DNA of 64,000 nt from Deltaproteobacteria bacterium (GTDB taxonomy: Bacteria; Myxococcota; Kuafuiibacteriia; Kuafuiibacteriales; Kuafuiibacteriaceae): NCBI GenBank assembly GCA_020632995.1, contig JACKEN010000008.1, positions 62,001-126,000 of the forward strand. Direction: 5' to 3'. Both the position numbers and the translations under genes were made by a program. Below the pieces are notes generated by a model that made no database searches, was not told the origin of the DNA, and saw only the letters and a program-made list of their open reading frames with translations. Of the stretch, positions 17,328-26,022 are shown in pieces. The first letter of the stretch is position 1; every line of letters starts with the position of its first letter.

Positions 17328-17969
17328 CTACGCCGCTCTGCGGTCGATGTGCTCCAGCTTGGCCGGCAGGCTCTTCCTGTACAACCTGCGCGCGTCCTCC
17401 AGCGCCCGCGGCGCGTCGCCCCTCGAGAGCGCGCGATCGAGCCACCTCGCGTACCTGCGGCCGGCGCGGTTGGCGACCTGGTAGCGCTCCTGGGCCTCGG
17501 GGCTGAGGCCGGCCTCGAGCTCGAAGCGGTCGAAGAGGGCCTCGATGAGGGCGGGGCCGCCCAGGCCGCAGGCGAGGCGGAGGACCAGGTACTTGTCGAT
17601 CTCGGCCTGGAGCTCGAGCTCGATCTGGGAGACCGGGCGCTCCTGCTGCTCGCCGCAGAAGGTGAAGTACACGAAGTGGGAGACGCCCTCGGTGGCGACG
17701 AGGGCGGCGTCGAGGTGCTCCTCGCTCGGGGTGCACTTCGAGAAGAAGGCGGCGGCGCGGTGGCGGATCTCGTCCGCGATGAAGAGGGCGAGGTGGGTCT
17801 CGTCGTCCTCGACGTGCACGAGCAACGCCTCGCGCGTCGGGGTGCCCTCTTGTGGCAAGGCGGACTGCATGACCTCCGCGTCGATGCGGAAGTCCGCCAC
17901 CTCGAAGGTGCGCTCGAGGCGATAGACCGCCTCGAGCACCGCCTGGAGCTGGCTCTCGAGGTGCCTCAA
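17328..17969 (-). CDS. conserved hypothetical protein, coupled to upstream gene
   Basis: A 213-residue soluble, mainly helical protein I do not recognise. It contains an acidic motif (HVEDDETHLALFIADEIRHRAAAFF) and an ending rich in Arg/Ala (ARRLYRKSLPAKLEHIDRRAA). It starts at TTG within TTGA, overlapping the stop of the 17966-18583 gene by 4 nt, so the two are translated as a pair. Its stop is 14 nt from the stop of the convergent beta-helix gene. This is a real start/stop overlap, not a frame break, because each half is a complete domain. Confidence 0.55.
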   Translation of the reverse strand: MRHLESQLQAVLEAVYRLERTFEVADFRIDAEVMQSALPQEGTPTREALLVHVEDDETHLALFIADEIRHRAAAFFSKCTPSEEHLDAALVATEGVSHFVYFTFCGEQQERPVSQIELELQAEIDKYLVLRLACGLGGPALIEALFDRFELEAGLSPEAQERYQVANRAGRRYARWLDRALSRGDAPRALEDARRLYRKSLPAKLEHIDRRAA

Positions 17970-18583
17970 GCCGCGGCCCCCTTGCCGAAGACGGGGAAGG
18001 CGCCTTGCACCAGCATGCGCTCGGTGAGCCGGGCGCTGTCCGGGTTCTTGAGCATGCGAGCGTAGAGGGAGGCGATGTCGCGGCTCACCGGGAGGGTGGT
18101 CCGCTCCGCCACGCGGGAGAGGACCTCGACCAGGTGGGCGAACTTGTCGGCGAGCTCGCGCAACAGGCGCTGGAAGCCCCCGGCGAAGGCGGACTGGGCG
18201 GCGACGTCGTAGGCGGTGCGGCCCATGTCGACGTAGTAGTCCACCCCCACGAGGGAGCGGGCGCGCTCGACGTGGGGGGCGAAGAAGCCGGCCACGACCA
18301 GGGCCACGTCGCCGAGGTGCCGATAGGCGTCGAAGCGCTGGCTGGGGGCGGCCTCTCGGGCCTCCTTGTAGAGCCACACCAGGGCGGGGGTGCCGGGATC
18401 GTCCCGCTGGCCGCGGCCGTGGAGCACGTCCGGGCGCGCGAACTCACCCACCAGGTGGAGGACATAGGAGAAGCCCTCGGTGTCCAGCTGGACGCGCTCG
18501 GCCACCAGGGCCTGCTCCAGCAGGTCCTTGAAGAACCCCTCGAGGCTGCAGTCCGTTTCGATCCGGCTCACCATCCCCTTCAT
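17966..18583 (-). CDS. conserved hypothetical helical protein
   Basis: A 205-residue protein of a type found in many proteobacteria and myxobacteria, with unknown function. Its conserved-looking features are FFKDLLEQAL near the N-terminus, FSYVLHLVGEFARPDVL, then RHLGDVALVVAGFFAP and VDYYVDMGRTAYDVAAQ. It is likely all-helical and cytoplasmic, with no signal peptide. It is the first gene of a two-gene unit with the 17328-17969 protein, linked by a TTGA overlap. The ATG at 18583 (MKGMVSRIE) is the only good start. Confidence 0.65.
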   Translation of the reverse strand: MKGMVSRIETDCSLEGFFKDLLEQALVAERVQLDTEGFSYVLHLVGEFARPDVLHGRGQRDDPGTPALVWLYKEAREAAPSQRFDAYRHLGDVALVVAGFFAPHVERARSLVGVDYYVDMGRTAYDVAAQSAFAGGFQRLLRELADKFAHLVEVLSRVAERTTLPVSRDIASLYARMLKNPDSARLTERMLVQGAFPVFGKGAAA

Positions 18584-18711
18584 GCTACGGGATACTCGGC
18601 CGCGAATTCAAATCGCTAACCAGTGATTCCAGTGACTTACGATGTTTGCACGCGAAGCATCGCCGCGACCGACCCATCAGATCTGAAAAAATCGATTGAT
18701 CTTGGCCTCTT

Positions 18712-18769
18712 GAAGGTGTTTTCTGAACGGTTTTTTAGCACCCGACCCCGAAGGGTGGCTAACACCTTC
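18712..18769. repeat. nested inverted repeat in intergenic gap
   Basis: GAAGGTGTT (18712-18720) pairs with AACACCTTC (18761-18769). Inside the loop AGCACCC (18737-18743) pairs with GGGTGGCT (18753-18760) with one bulge. A T6 tract lies at 18731-18736, on the 5' side of the inner stem, so it is not a standard terminator for either strand. It lies in a 260-nt gap (18584-18843) that is lower in G+C and has no believable gene. Confidence 0.45.
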
Positions 18770-18843
18770 CGACCCGGTGGTGCGATCCGTCTCGCGACAC
18801 GTGCCCGCGAGTCAGTAGGAATCCGGATCGGGCATCGCCCGAG

Positions 18844-19191
18844 TCAGTCGTCGCCCAGGGCCTCCTTGGCCGCCTCCTGGGCGGTGCGCAGGCCCTCCTT
18901 CGCGGCGTCGCTCGCCTTCTCGAGGGCCTCCTCGAAGCCGCTCTTCTTCTTGGTGAAGCGCTCCAGGAAGTCGGTCTCGAACGCGTCCTTGGCCGCCTTG
19001 AGCTTCCCCTCGAGCTTCTCGGCGTTGTCCTTGCCGATCGCCTTCACGAGGGCGGTCTCCTCCCACGCGTAGCACAGGGGCCCGACCTCCATCGTGCAGC
19101 GGTACAGGATCCGCTTGGTCTGCCAGGCGCCGTAGACGCCGTAGGTCTGGGCGGCGAGGAGGAGGAAGAGCACCAGGACGAGCTTCTTCAT
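18844..19191 (-). CDS. small exported or membrane-anchored helical protein
   Basis: A 115-residue protein with an N-terminal hydrophobic segment (MKKLVLVLFLLLAAQTYGVY), two cysteines close after it (YRCTMEVGPLCYAW), and a long charged amphipathic helix rich in Lys, Glu and Ala to the end (LEGKLKAAKDAF, LEKASDAAKEG). This suggests a membrane-tethered coiled coil facing the periplasm. I do not recognise a family. It lies 32 nt downstream of the ABC1 kinase gene on the same strand counted from that gene's stop upstream of its own start, so co-transcription is plausible. Confidence 0.6.
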   Translation of the reverse strand: MKKLVLVLFLLLAAQTYGVYGAWQTKRILYRCTMEVGPLCYAWEETALVKAIGKDNAEKLEGKLKAAKDAFETDFLERFTKKKSGFEEALEKASDAAKEGLRTAQEAAKEALGDD

Positions 19192-19223
19192 GCCGCCCCA
19201 GTGACCGCACCGGCGGCGCGGGG

Positions 19224-20923
19224 TCAACGACGCTTGGTCAACAGGCGGAGGAGGCTGATCTTCTTCAGGCGCGGGCGGAGCAGGATGTACGCGCCGACCC
19301 AGGTCATCACCGTGGCCCCGACCAGGGCCCCGAAGATGCCCACGATGGGGACGCCCCCGATCGCCCAGTCCAGCTGGGCCATGCCGATGAAGGAGCCGAC
19401 CACGAAGGCCCCGCCGAGGATGGCGCCGGCGATGGTGGTGGCGCTCATGAGGACGGTGTTGGTGAGGCGCTCCAGGTCTCGGCCCGAGACGGTGACGTTC
19501 AGCTTGCCGGAGGAGAGGTCCGACAGGATCTGGGAGACCTGGAGCGGGAGCTCCTCGGACATGCCCTGGAGCTGCAGGAGCGCCTTGTACATGCCGCCCT
19601 GCATGTTGTCGGGGGCCACGCGGTCCATCAGGAGCCGCTCCGCGTAGGGCTTGGCCACGTCGGCCACGTCGATGTCGGGGTCGAGCTCGCGGACGATGCC
19701 CTCGATGGTGGCGCCGGCCCGGCCGAGCATCGTGTACTCGGGGGGGATGCGCAGGCGGTGTTTCATCCCCAGCGTCAAGATCTCTTGCACGAGGGTCGTG
19801 GAGTCCACGTCCTTGATGCTGCGGTTCAGGTAGCGGTTGAAGAGATCGATGGTGTCCTGGCGGACGTCGGACAGGCTCACCCGCTGGTCGTGCTGGCCCA
19901 GGCGGTACAGCGTCCGGGCCACGGTGTCGGCGTCGCGCACCGCGACCGCGAGCGCGAGGACCACGATGGTCTCCTGCATCTGCTTCGACAGGCGGCCCAA
20001 GAGGCCCAGGTCGAGGATGCCGTAGCGCCCCGGCCCCAGGTACATGAGGTTGCCGGGGTGCGGGTCGGCGTGGAAGACGCCGTCGAGGAACACCTCGTCG
20101 AAGGCCTCCTGCACGATGCGGCGGGCCAGGAGCTTCTTGTCGACGTCGTCGGGCAGGCGCGAGAACGGGACGCCCTCGAGGTAGCTCATGGTGAGCACCG
20201 AGGCGCTGCACAGGCTCGGGAACGTCCTCGGGATCACCACGTCGGGGCGCTCGGCGTGGAGCGCCCCGAACTCCTGGATGTTGGCCGCCTCGTGCTGGAA
20301 GTTGAGCTCCTCGGTGAGGGCCTTGTCGAACTCGCGCACCACGCCCACCGGCTCGGCGAGCTGGGACTCCTCGATCACCGCGTCGAGGATGCGGGCCACC
20401 CGGTACAGGAGGTCGACGTCGCGGCGGACCTGCTCGAGGATCCCCGGGCGCTGCACCTTGATGACCACCGCGTCGCCCTCGAGGGTGGTGCCGCGGTGCA
20501 CCTGGGCGATGGAGGCGGTGGCGATCGGGGTCTCCTCGACCCGCTCGAAGAGCTGATCGAGGGGTCGCCCCAGGCCGCCTCGATCGCGGCCCGGATCTGC
20601 TCGAAGGGGAGGGGCTCGCAGTCGTCCTGGAGGTTCTTGAGCTCCTCCACGTAGTCCCGCGACACCAGATCGGGGCGCGAGGAGAGCACCTGCCCCAGCT
20701 TGATGAAGGTGGGCCCGAGCTCCTCCAGCATGAGCCGGAAGCGGCGTGGGGCGGCGTGGGCGCGGGCCGCGTTGGCGCTGTGCCCGCCGTCCTCCAGGTC
20801 CGAGGAGTCGGTGTCCTGGGGGAGGTCCGGAGATCGCCGGATCAGCTCCTCGTAGCCGTACTTGCCGATGACCGCGGTGATCTTCCGCAGCCGGGCCAAT
20901 TCCTGCGCCGCGGATCGCAGCAT
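19224..20923 (-). CDS. ABC1/UbiB/AarF-family atypical kinase (frame break)
   Basis: A membrane-associated ABC1-family protein of about 566 residues after correction. These act as atypical kinases or ATPases in ubiquinone and lipid metabolism. Motifs are LGPTFIKLGQVLSSRPDLV (the KxGQ segment), the Ala-rich loop ATASIAQVHRG, VVIKVQRPGI with the invariant Lys, ELNFQHEAANI, FHADPHPGNLMY and ILDLGLLGRL (in place of DFG). Two C-terminal membrane helices follow at about residues 505-560. One base is missing near 20561-20572. Upstream and downstream readings both match the family, so the gene is probably intact in the organism. Quinone involvement is family knowledge only. Confidence 0.82.
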
Positions 20924-20985
20924 GGCCCCAGCATACCTCAGGTTCCCCGTGACCGCCTCGCGGCCATGCGCTAGCCTGGGCAGCC

Positions 20986-22293
20986 TTGTCCTATCGGCAC
21001 GACGTTCGAACCCTCAAAAACGGCCTCCGGGTGGTCACCGTGGCCATGCCCCACCTGCACTCTGCCCAGGTCGGGGTGTATGCACGGGTAGGCAGCCGCC
21101 ACGAGACCCCCGAGACCAACGGCCTCTCCCACTTCCTGGAGCACATGTTCTTCCGGGGCTGCGACGGCTTCGAGGACTCCACCGCCCTGAACGCGGCGAT
21201 GGAGGACCTGGGCGGCTACCTCGACGGCTTCACCACGCGGGACTACTCGGGCTACCAGTCCGTGGTGCACCCCCGCTACGTGGGCGAGGCGGCCGATATC
21301 CTCGGGCGCATGTTCAAGGGCCCGCGCTTCATGGACCTCGAGATCGAGCGCTCGATCATCCTCGAGGAGATCCTCGACGCGCTCGACGAGCGCGGCAAGG
21401 AGATCGAGCTCGACGTGGTGGCGCACCAGCTGGCCTTCGAGGGGCACCCGCTCGCCCAGTCGATCGACGGCCCGCGGAAGAACCTCAAGCGCTTCACGGT
21501 CGAGGACCTCGAGGCGCATCGAAAGCGCTTCTACGGGGCGAAGAACCTGGTGCTCACCTTCGCGGGGGCGATCGATCCCAAGGCCTGCCACAAGGCGGCG
21601 GAGTCCGCCTTCGGTGACCTCTTCGCAGGAAAGGTTGCGTCCGAGGGCAAGGCGCCGCCGCTGCCGAAGGTGGCGCCGCGCTGGCGCTTCGTGAAGAGCG
21701 ACGACAACCAGACCCGGGTGCGGATGAGCTTCCGCGCGGTGAGCGACGTGCACCAGGACTACCCGGCGCTCCTTCTGCTGCGGCGGGTCCTCGACGGGGG
21801 CTTGTCGGCGCGCCTGCAGGTCGAGATGGTGGAGCGCCGGGGTATCGCGTACGAGATCGGTGCCGACCTCGAGGTGTACTCGGACTGCGGTCTGTTGGAC
21901 TTCGAGCTGGCGGTGGCGAACCGCAAGGTGGGTTACGCACTCACCGAGCTCGGCCAGGTGCTGGCCAGCTTGCGGAAAGAGGGCGTCACCCAGGACGAGC
22001 TCGACCGGGTCCGGCGCCGGGCCAGGATCAGCCTGGAGTTCGGCCTCGACTCCCCGGGCGAGCTGGCCCAGTGGTATGGCGCGAACCGCCTCTTCCACGA
22101 GCCATCGCCGCCCGAGGAGCGCATGGCGCGCCTGGAGCAGGTCACCGTCGCCGACCTGCGCGCGGCGGCCCGCAAGTACCTCGACCCGAGGCGCATGACG
22201 GTGGCCGCGGTGGGCGGGGCGGACCGGCCCACGGTGGCGGGCGCCAAGCGCGCGGTGAAGGCGGTGGCGGAGGCGCTGGAGGGCGCGCGGTAG
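20986..22293 (+). CDS. M16-family zinc metallopeptidase
   Basis: A 435-residue pitrilysin/processing-peptidase-like protein. The inverted zinc motif HFLEH gives His49, Glu52 and His53, and the third ligand is expected at Glu127/128 in ERSIILEEI. The N-terminal pattern (LKNGLRVVTVAMPHLHSAQVGVY) and the C-terminal inactive-like domain (GLSARLQVEMVERRGIAYEIGA) are complete. No signal peptide is seen, so it is probably cytoplasmic or secreted by another route. It starts at TTG. The methyltransferase gene begins 2 nt after its stop. Confidence 0.88.
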   Translation: MSYRHDVRTLKNGLRVVTVAMPHLHSAQVGVYARVGSRHETPETNGLSHFLEHMFFRGCDGFEDSTALNAAMEDLGGYLDGFTTRDYSGYQSVVHPRYVGEAADILGRMFKGPRFMDLEIERSIILEEILDALDERGKEIELDVVAHQLAFEGHPLAQSIDGPRKNLKRFTVEDLEAHRKRFYGAKNLVLTFAGAIDPKACHKAAESAFGDLFAGKVASEGKAPPLPKVAPRWRFVKSDDNQTRVRMSFRAVSDVHQDYPALLLLRRVLDGGLSARLQVEMVERRGIAYEIGADLEVYSDCGLLDFELAVANRKVGYALTELGQVLASLRKEGVTQDELDRVRRRARISLEFGLDSPGELAQWYGANRLFHEPSPPEERMARLEQVTVADLRAAARKYLDPRRMTVAAVGGADRPTVAGAKRAVKAVAEALEGAR

Positions 22294-22295
22294 CC

Positions 22296-23007
22296 ATGTC
22301 CGAGGGCTGGGACGAGTCGGCGGAGGCGTGGATCGCCTCCATGGGCACCGAGGGTGACTGGGGCCGCCGGTACGTGCTGGACGCGCCGATGCTGGCGCGG
22401 ATCTCGGGCCGCGGCTTCGCGCGGGCGCTCGACGTCGGCTGCGGCGAGGGGCGCTTCTGCCGGATGATGCAGCCCCTGGGGCTCGAGACGGTGGGGGTGG
22501 ATCCCACCCAGGCGCTGATCCGGCGGGCCCAGGGCGCTCGACCCGGGCGGCGACTATCGGGTCGGGCGCGCCGAGGCGCTGGCGCTCGAGGACGCCTCGT
22601 TCGATCTCGTGGTGTCCTACCTCTCGCTCGTCGACGTGACGGACGTCCGGGCGGGGATCCGGGAGGCGCAACGCGTCTTGCGCCCGGGCGGCACCCTCCT
22701 CATCGCGAACCTGCAGAGCTTCAACACCGCCGCCGACCCCATCGGCTGGAGCCACGAGCCGGACGGCTCGCGGCGCTTCTCCATCGATCGTTACCTCGAG
22801 GAGCGCCCGACCTGGGTGGAGTGGCGAGGCATCCGGATCCAGAACTGGCACCGGCCCCTCGGGGTGTACATGAGCGCGCTCCTCGACGCGGGCCTCGAGC
22901 TGCGGCACTTCGCGGAGCCCGCGCCGGAGGGGGTCGAGGGCGACAAGGCCGACCGCTACCGGCGTGCGCCGAACTTCCTCGTGATGGAGTGGCAGAAGCG
23001 GGGGTAG
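22296..23007 (+). CDS. class I SAM-dependent methyltransferase (frame break)
   Basis: A methyltransferase of about 236 residues after correction. It has motif I (ALDVGCGEGRFCRMM), the post-I acid (TVGVDPTQALI), motif II (FDLVVSYLSLVDVTDV) and motif III (VLRPGGTLLIANLQ). The substrate is unknown. The UbiE-like pattern is general. The frame changes at the GGG of 22532-22534. Removing one G restores RAQALDPGGDYRVGRAEAL. It sits 2 nt downstream of the M16 peptidase, so it is probably in one transcript. Confidence 0.78.
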
Positions 23008-23029
23008 CGAGGGCTCAGTGCGCGCGATC

Positions 23030-23069
23030 GTGGCCGCGGTAGGCGGGGCGGACTGGCCTACGGTGGCGC
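23030..23069 (+). repeat. degenerate copy of the M16 gene 3' region
   Basis: Bases 23030-23069 closely match 22202-22241 inside the M16 peptidase gene (both begin GTGGCCGCGGT and continue GGCGGGGCGGAC, GGCC, ACGGTGGCG), with a few substitutions. In frame it would encode VAAVGGADWPTVA against VAAVGGADRPTVA. The flanks no longer match well. It appears to be a remnant of a local duplication that once included the peptidase's C-terminus. Confidence 0.6.
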
Positions 23070-23119
23070 GGCCGAGCGCGCGCGCGGCGGTGGTGACGTG
23101 GCCTGCGGCTCGCCACAGC

Positions 23120-23938
23120 TCAGGCAGCTAGCCTCAACCTCACCGCGGTGATCGAGGCCAGGCAGCCCTGGGTCGTGATCTCGATGTCTGAGAACCCCGC
23201 ATCCCCGAGGAGTTGGAGGAGCTCTGCCTCGGTGAACACGTGCATCTTCGGGTTGTCCTCCATGCGCTGGCGCGCCCAGGCGTGGCTGAGGAGCCCCGAC
23301 TTGCCCCAGACGACCGTCGTCACCCACAGCGGTGCGCCTGGTCTCAGCGTCCGCGCGATCTCGGACAGCACCGCGGCCGGATCCGGGAAGATGTGAATCG
23401 CGCCGCAGAGCAGGCCGCCGCTGAAGCTCGTGTCGGCGAAGGGCAACGCCTTCGCGTCCGCGCGCGCGAACGCCATGCCGTCGACGCCCTCGCTGCGCGC
23501 GAGTGCCTGACCCTTGAGGAGCATGTGGGTCGAGACGTCGACGCCGATGACCGGTCGCTCCGAGCTGGCGATGTGGCGGCCGTACGTCCCGGTCCCGGTC
23601 GCGACATCGAGGACCCGACCGCGCACGTTCGCCATGTAGCCGCGCCCGTAAGACACCAACTCGGCAAGGCTGCTTGCGCCACGGCCACCGAGCAGGCGGA
23701 GCATGATCGGCAACCAGATGGGCGTCTCGTAGATCGAGGCGAGCTTCCCGAAGCCCTCCACGTCGCGCAGGAAGGGATCAGTGCTCTCATCGGGCTGCTC
23801 CAAGAGGAAGTCTGGGATGCCGCGCTCGAGGGGGAACCGGCCCGCGCATGACCCGCAGCGCAAGTCGTCGGCCTCGGCCGCCAGCCGGCCATGGCAGATC
23901 GGGCACACGTAGGTCTCGGAATGGTCTGGATTCATCAT
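23120..23938 (-). CDS. zinc-ribbon class I methyltransferase
   Basis: A 272-residue protein. An N-terminal zinc ribbon (CPICHGRLAAE...LRCGSCAGRFPLERGIPDFL) precedes a SAM-methyltransferase domain with VLDVATGTGTYGRHIA, VIGVDVSTHMLL, the acidic AFARADAKALPF and LRPGAPLWVTTV. The layout resembles rRNA methyltransferase RlmA and various small-molecule methyltransferases. The ATG at 23938 is chosen because an upstream TTG at 23974 would place the start inside the palindromic operator. It is divergent from a tetR gene that probably controls it, so a role in drug or toxin resistance is possible. Confidence 0.75.
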   Translation of the reverse strand: MMNPDHSETYVCPICHGRLAAEADDLRCGSCAGRFPLERGIPDFLLEQPDESTDPFLRDVEGFGKLASIYETPIWLPIMLRLLGGRGASSLAELVSYGRGYMANVRGRVLDVATGTGTYGRHIASSERPVIGVDVSTHMLLKGQALARSEGVDGMAFARADAKALPFADTSFSGGLLCGAIHIFPDPAAVLSEIARTLRPGAPLWVTTVVWGKSGLLSHAWARQRMEDNPKMHVFTEAELLQLLGDAGFSDIEITTQGCLASITAVRLRLAA

Positions 23939-23964
23939 TGGTGACAGTTTCTGCCTTGTGGCAG

Positions 23965-23984
23965 TCACTGTCAATTGACAGTGA
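23965..23984. promoter_or_regulatory. perfect 20-bp palindrome, TetR operator
   Basis: TCACTGTCAATTGACAGTGA is a perfect palindrome in the 71-nt gap between the divergent methyltransferase and tetR genes. A related half-site (GTGACAG) lies at 23941-23947. Position and symmetry are what is expected for autoregulation by the adjacent TetR protein. Confidence 0.75.
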
Positions 23985-24009
23985 GCGACAACCAGCCCAG
24001 ACTGGATGC

Positions 24010-24600
24010 GTGACGGTGGAGCACGAGGGACTTCGAGCGCGCAGACGGAGACTCACCGAGGACCGGATCACCGAGGCTGCATATCGTCTCTTTGAAGCGG
24101 CGTCCTTCGAGGCCGTCTCGGTAGAAGAGATCGCGGCCGCGGCCGAGGTGTCGCCGCGCACCGTGTATCGCTACTTCCCGACCAAGGAGGACCTCGTGCT
24201 GGCCAACCCGGGCGGCGTCGATGCGGTCCGCAGCGCGTTGGCGCAGGCAGACCCGCAGGAGAGCGACGTGCGGTACCTCGCGCGCGCGATGGTGGCCGGC
24301 CTGACTGCGCGGTCACCCGAGGACGCAGCGCGGATGTATAGGCTGATCGAGCGGACGCCAGCGTTGCAGGCGCGGGTCCTTCAGGTTACGTGGGGCAGCC
24401 AGCCACTCCTCGTGGAGGCGCTCATGGTGAGAGGGCGGCGAACACGGGGGGCTGAGCGCCGCGCCCGGCTACTCGCTCAGACCGTGGCGAACCTGGTTCG
24501 GATGGCGCACCTCGACTGGATCAGCGCTGGCCACAGGGGCTCGGTGTGGACCCTGGTTGACGAGGCCCTCTCGATCCTCAAGGACGCACTCACGACCTAG
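24010..24600 (+). CDS. TetR-family transcriptional regulator
   Basis: A 196-residue regulator. The TetR helix-turn-helix is clear at about residues 18-60 (RITEAAYRLFEAASFEAVSVEEIAAAAEVSPRTVYRYFPTKEDLV, cited here only in part: VSPRTVYRYFPTKEDL). The C-terminal helical ligand domain is not diagnostic. It starts at GTG 24010. It is divergent from the zinc-ribbon methyltransferase across a perfect palindrome, its likely binding site. Its stop overlaps the stop of convergent hflX by 4 nt. The inducer is unknown. Confidence 0.88.
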   Translation: MTVEHEGLRARRRRLTEDRITEAAYRLFEAASFEAVSVEEIAAAAEVSPRTVYRYFPTKEDLVLANPGGVDAVRSALAQADPQESDVRYLARAMVAGLTARSPEDAARMYRLIERTPALQARVLQVTWGSQPLLVEALMVRGRRTRGAERRARLLAQTVANLVRMAHLDWISAGHRGSVWTLVDEALSILKDALTT

Positions 24601-25979
24601 CCCAGCTTCGCGTCCACCCGCTCCAGCGCGGCCCTTACCGGGGCCAGGGCCTGGGGCAGGCCGAGGACGGTGATGCGGGTGCCCTCGTCCTCGTGCTGCT
24701 CGTCGAGCACGCGGCAGGTGGCGTGGAGCTCGGCCACCAGGGCGTGGCGGGCGTAGGGCACGAAGAAGGTGTCCTGGCTCATGTGGCGCTCGAAGGCCTC
24801 GACGACGGCGGCGCGGGCGCGGGCGACGTCGCCGTCGACCTTGGTGCTCATGAAGAACGCGCCGGGGTGGCGCTCCGCGAGGACCGCCGCGTCCTCCGGT
24901 GAGACGCGGTCCATCTTGTTGAAGACGCGCAGGATGCGTTGCGGCGGGATCTCGAGCTCGTCGAGGATGGTGCGCGTGACCTCGACCTGCTTGTCGTGGT
25001 CGGGGTCGGAGGCGTCGATGAGGTGCAGGAGGAAGTCCGCGTCGCGCGCGCTCTCGAGGGTGGCGCGGAACGACGCCACCAGCTCGTGGGGGAGGTCCTT
25101 GATGAACCCCACGGTGTCGGTGACCAGGATCGGCGGGGTGGTGGGCGGCTCGAGCGCGCGCACCGTGATCCCGAGGGTGGCGAAGAGCTTGTCTGCGACG
25201 TAGACCTCCTGGCCGCACAGCCGCCGCATGAGCGAGGACTTGCCCGCGTTGGTGTAGCCGACCAGGGCCACCACGTTCTGCAGGCTGCGCCTCGCGCGCT
25301 GCTTGCGCTCCTGCTCCGCGATCGCCTCGAGCTCCTTCCGGAGCTGCGCGATGCGATCGCGCACCTTGCGCTTGTCGAGCTCCGCCGCCGACTCGCCCGC
25401 GCCGCGGCCGCCGATCCCGCCGCCCTGCCGCTCGCGCCGGCCGACGCCCTCCCTGAGGCGCGGCGTGAGGTATGAGAGGTCGCGCGATCTCGACCTCGAG
25501 CCGGGCGGCCCGGGTCTTCGCGTGGCGCCAGAAGATCTCGAGGATCACCGCGGTGCGATCGAGCACCGTGACCCCGGCCGCCGCCTGCATGTTCTTGGCC
25601 TGGCTGGGCGAGACGTCGTGGTCGAGGATGACCACGTGCGCCGCGCTGCTCCTCGGGGAGCGGGGCGTCGGGGGCGCCTTCTTCCTGCGGCTCTTGTTCT
25701 TCCTCCTCCTCGTCCAGATCCTTCTTCTGGGTGGGGGCGGTGTGCTTCGGCACCTCACCCGAGCCGCCGGTGTAGCGGGCCAGCTCCATGAGCTTGCCGC
25801 GCCCGATCACCGCGGCGCGTGGAGAGCCCGGCGCGGGCCTGGGTGACGCGGCCGATCACCTCGTAGCCCAGGGTCTCGGCGAGGCGCTCGAGCTCGTCGA
25901 GGGAGGCCTTGAAGGCGGCGTCGGTGACCTCGGGGAGCTGCACTCCGACGAGGACGGCGCGGGCGGGGGCTTCGGTCAT
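24597..25979 (-). CDS. hflX: ribosome-associated GTPase HflX (three frame breaks)
   Basis: The HflX GTPase binds the 50S subunit and splits stalled ribosomes. Its N-terminal domain (ARAVLVGVQLPEV... GYEVIGRVTQARAGLS, then IGRGKLMELARY), middle segment (HVVILDHDVSPSQAKNMQ, TVLDRTAVILEIFWRHAKTR, LSYLTPRLREGVGRRERQGG) and G domain (GYTNAGKSSLMRRL, DTVGFIKDLPHELV, NKMDRV) are all present but fall in three frames. Breaks lie near 25815-25822, 25640-25690 and 25468-25480, all of the same sign. An acidic insert (DEEEEEQEPQEEGAPD) lies in the N-terminal domain. Each segment is well conserved, so the breaks may be data errors, although a true pseudogene cannot be excluded. Confidence 0.8.
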
Positions 25980-26022
25980 GGCGCGGGACAGTGGCGAGGT
26001 GGGTGGGCGGAGGCAAGCGCCG

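Noticed and set aside
17328..18377. Long minus-strand frame read as a single protein
   Set aside because: The upstream part is an out-of-frame reading of the 17966-18583 gene. The TTGA overlap shows two separate genes.
18712..18769. Rho-independent terminator
   Set aside because: The T6 tract precedes the inner stem on the plus strand and reads as A6 after it on the minus strand, so neither orientation fits.
18623..19072. 149-codon open frame on the plus strand
   Set aside because: It covers the non-coding gap and then runs antisense to the small exported helical protein. It is Ser/Arg-rich and without motif.
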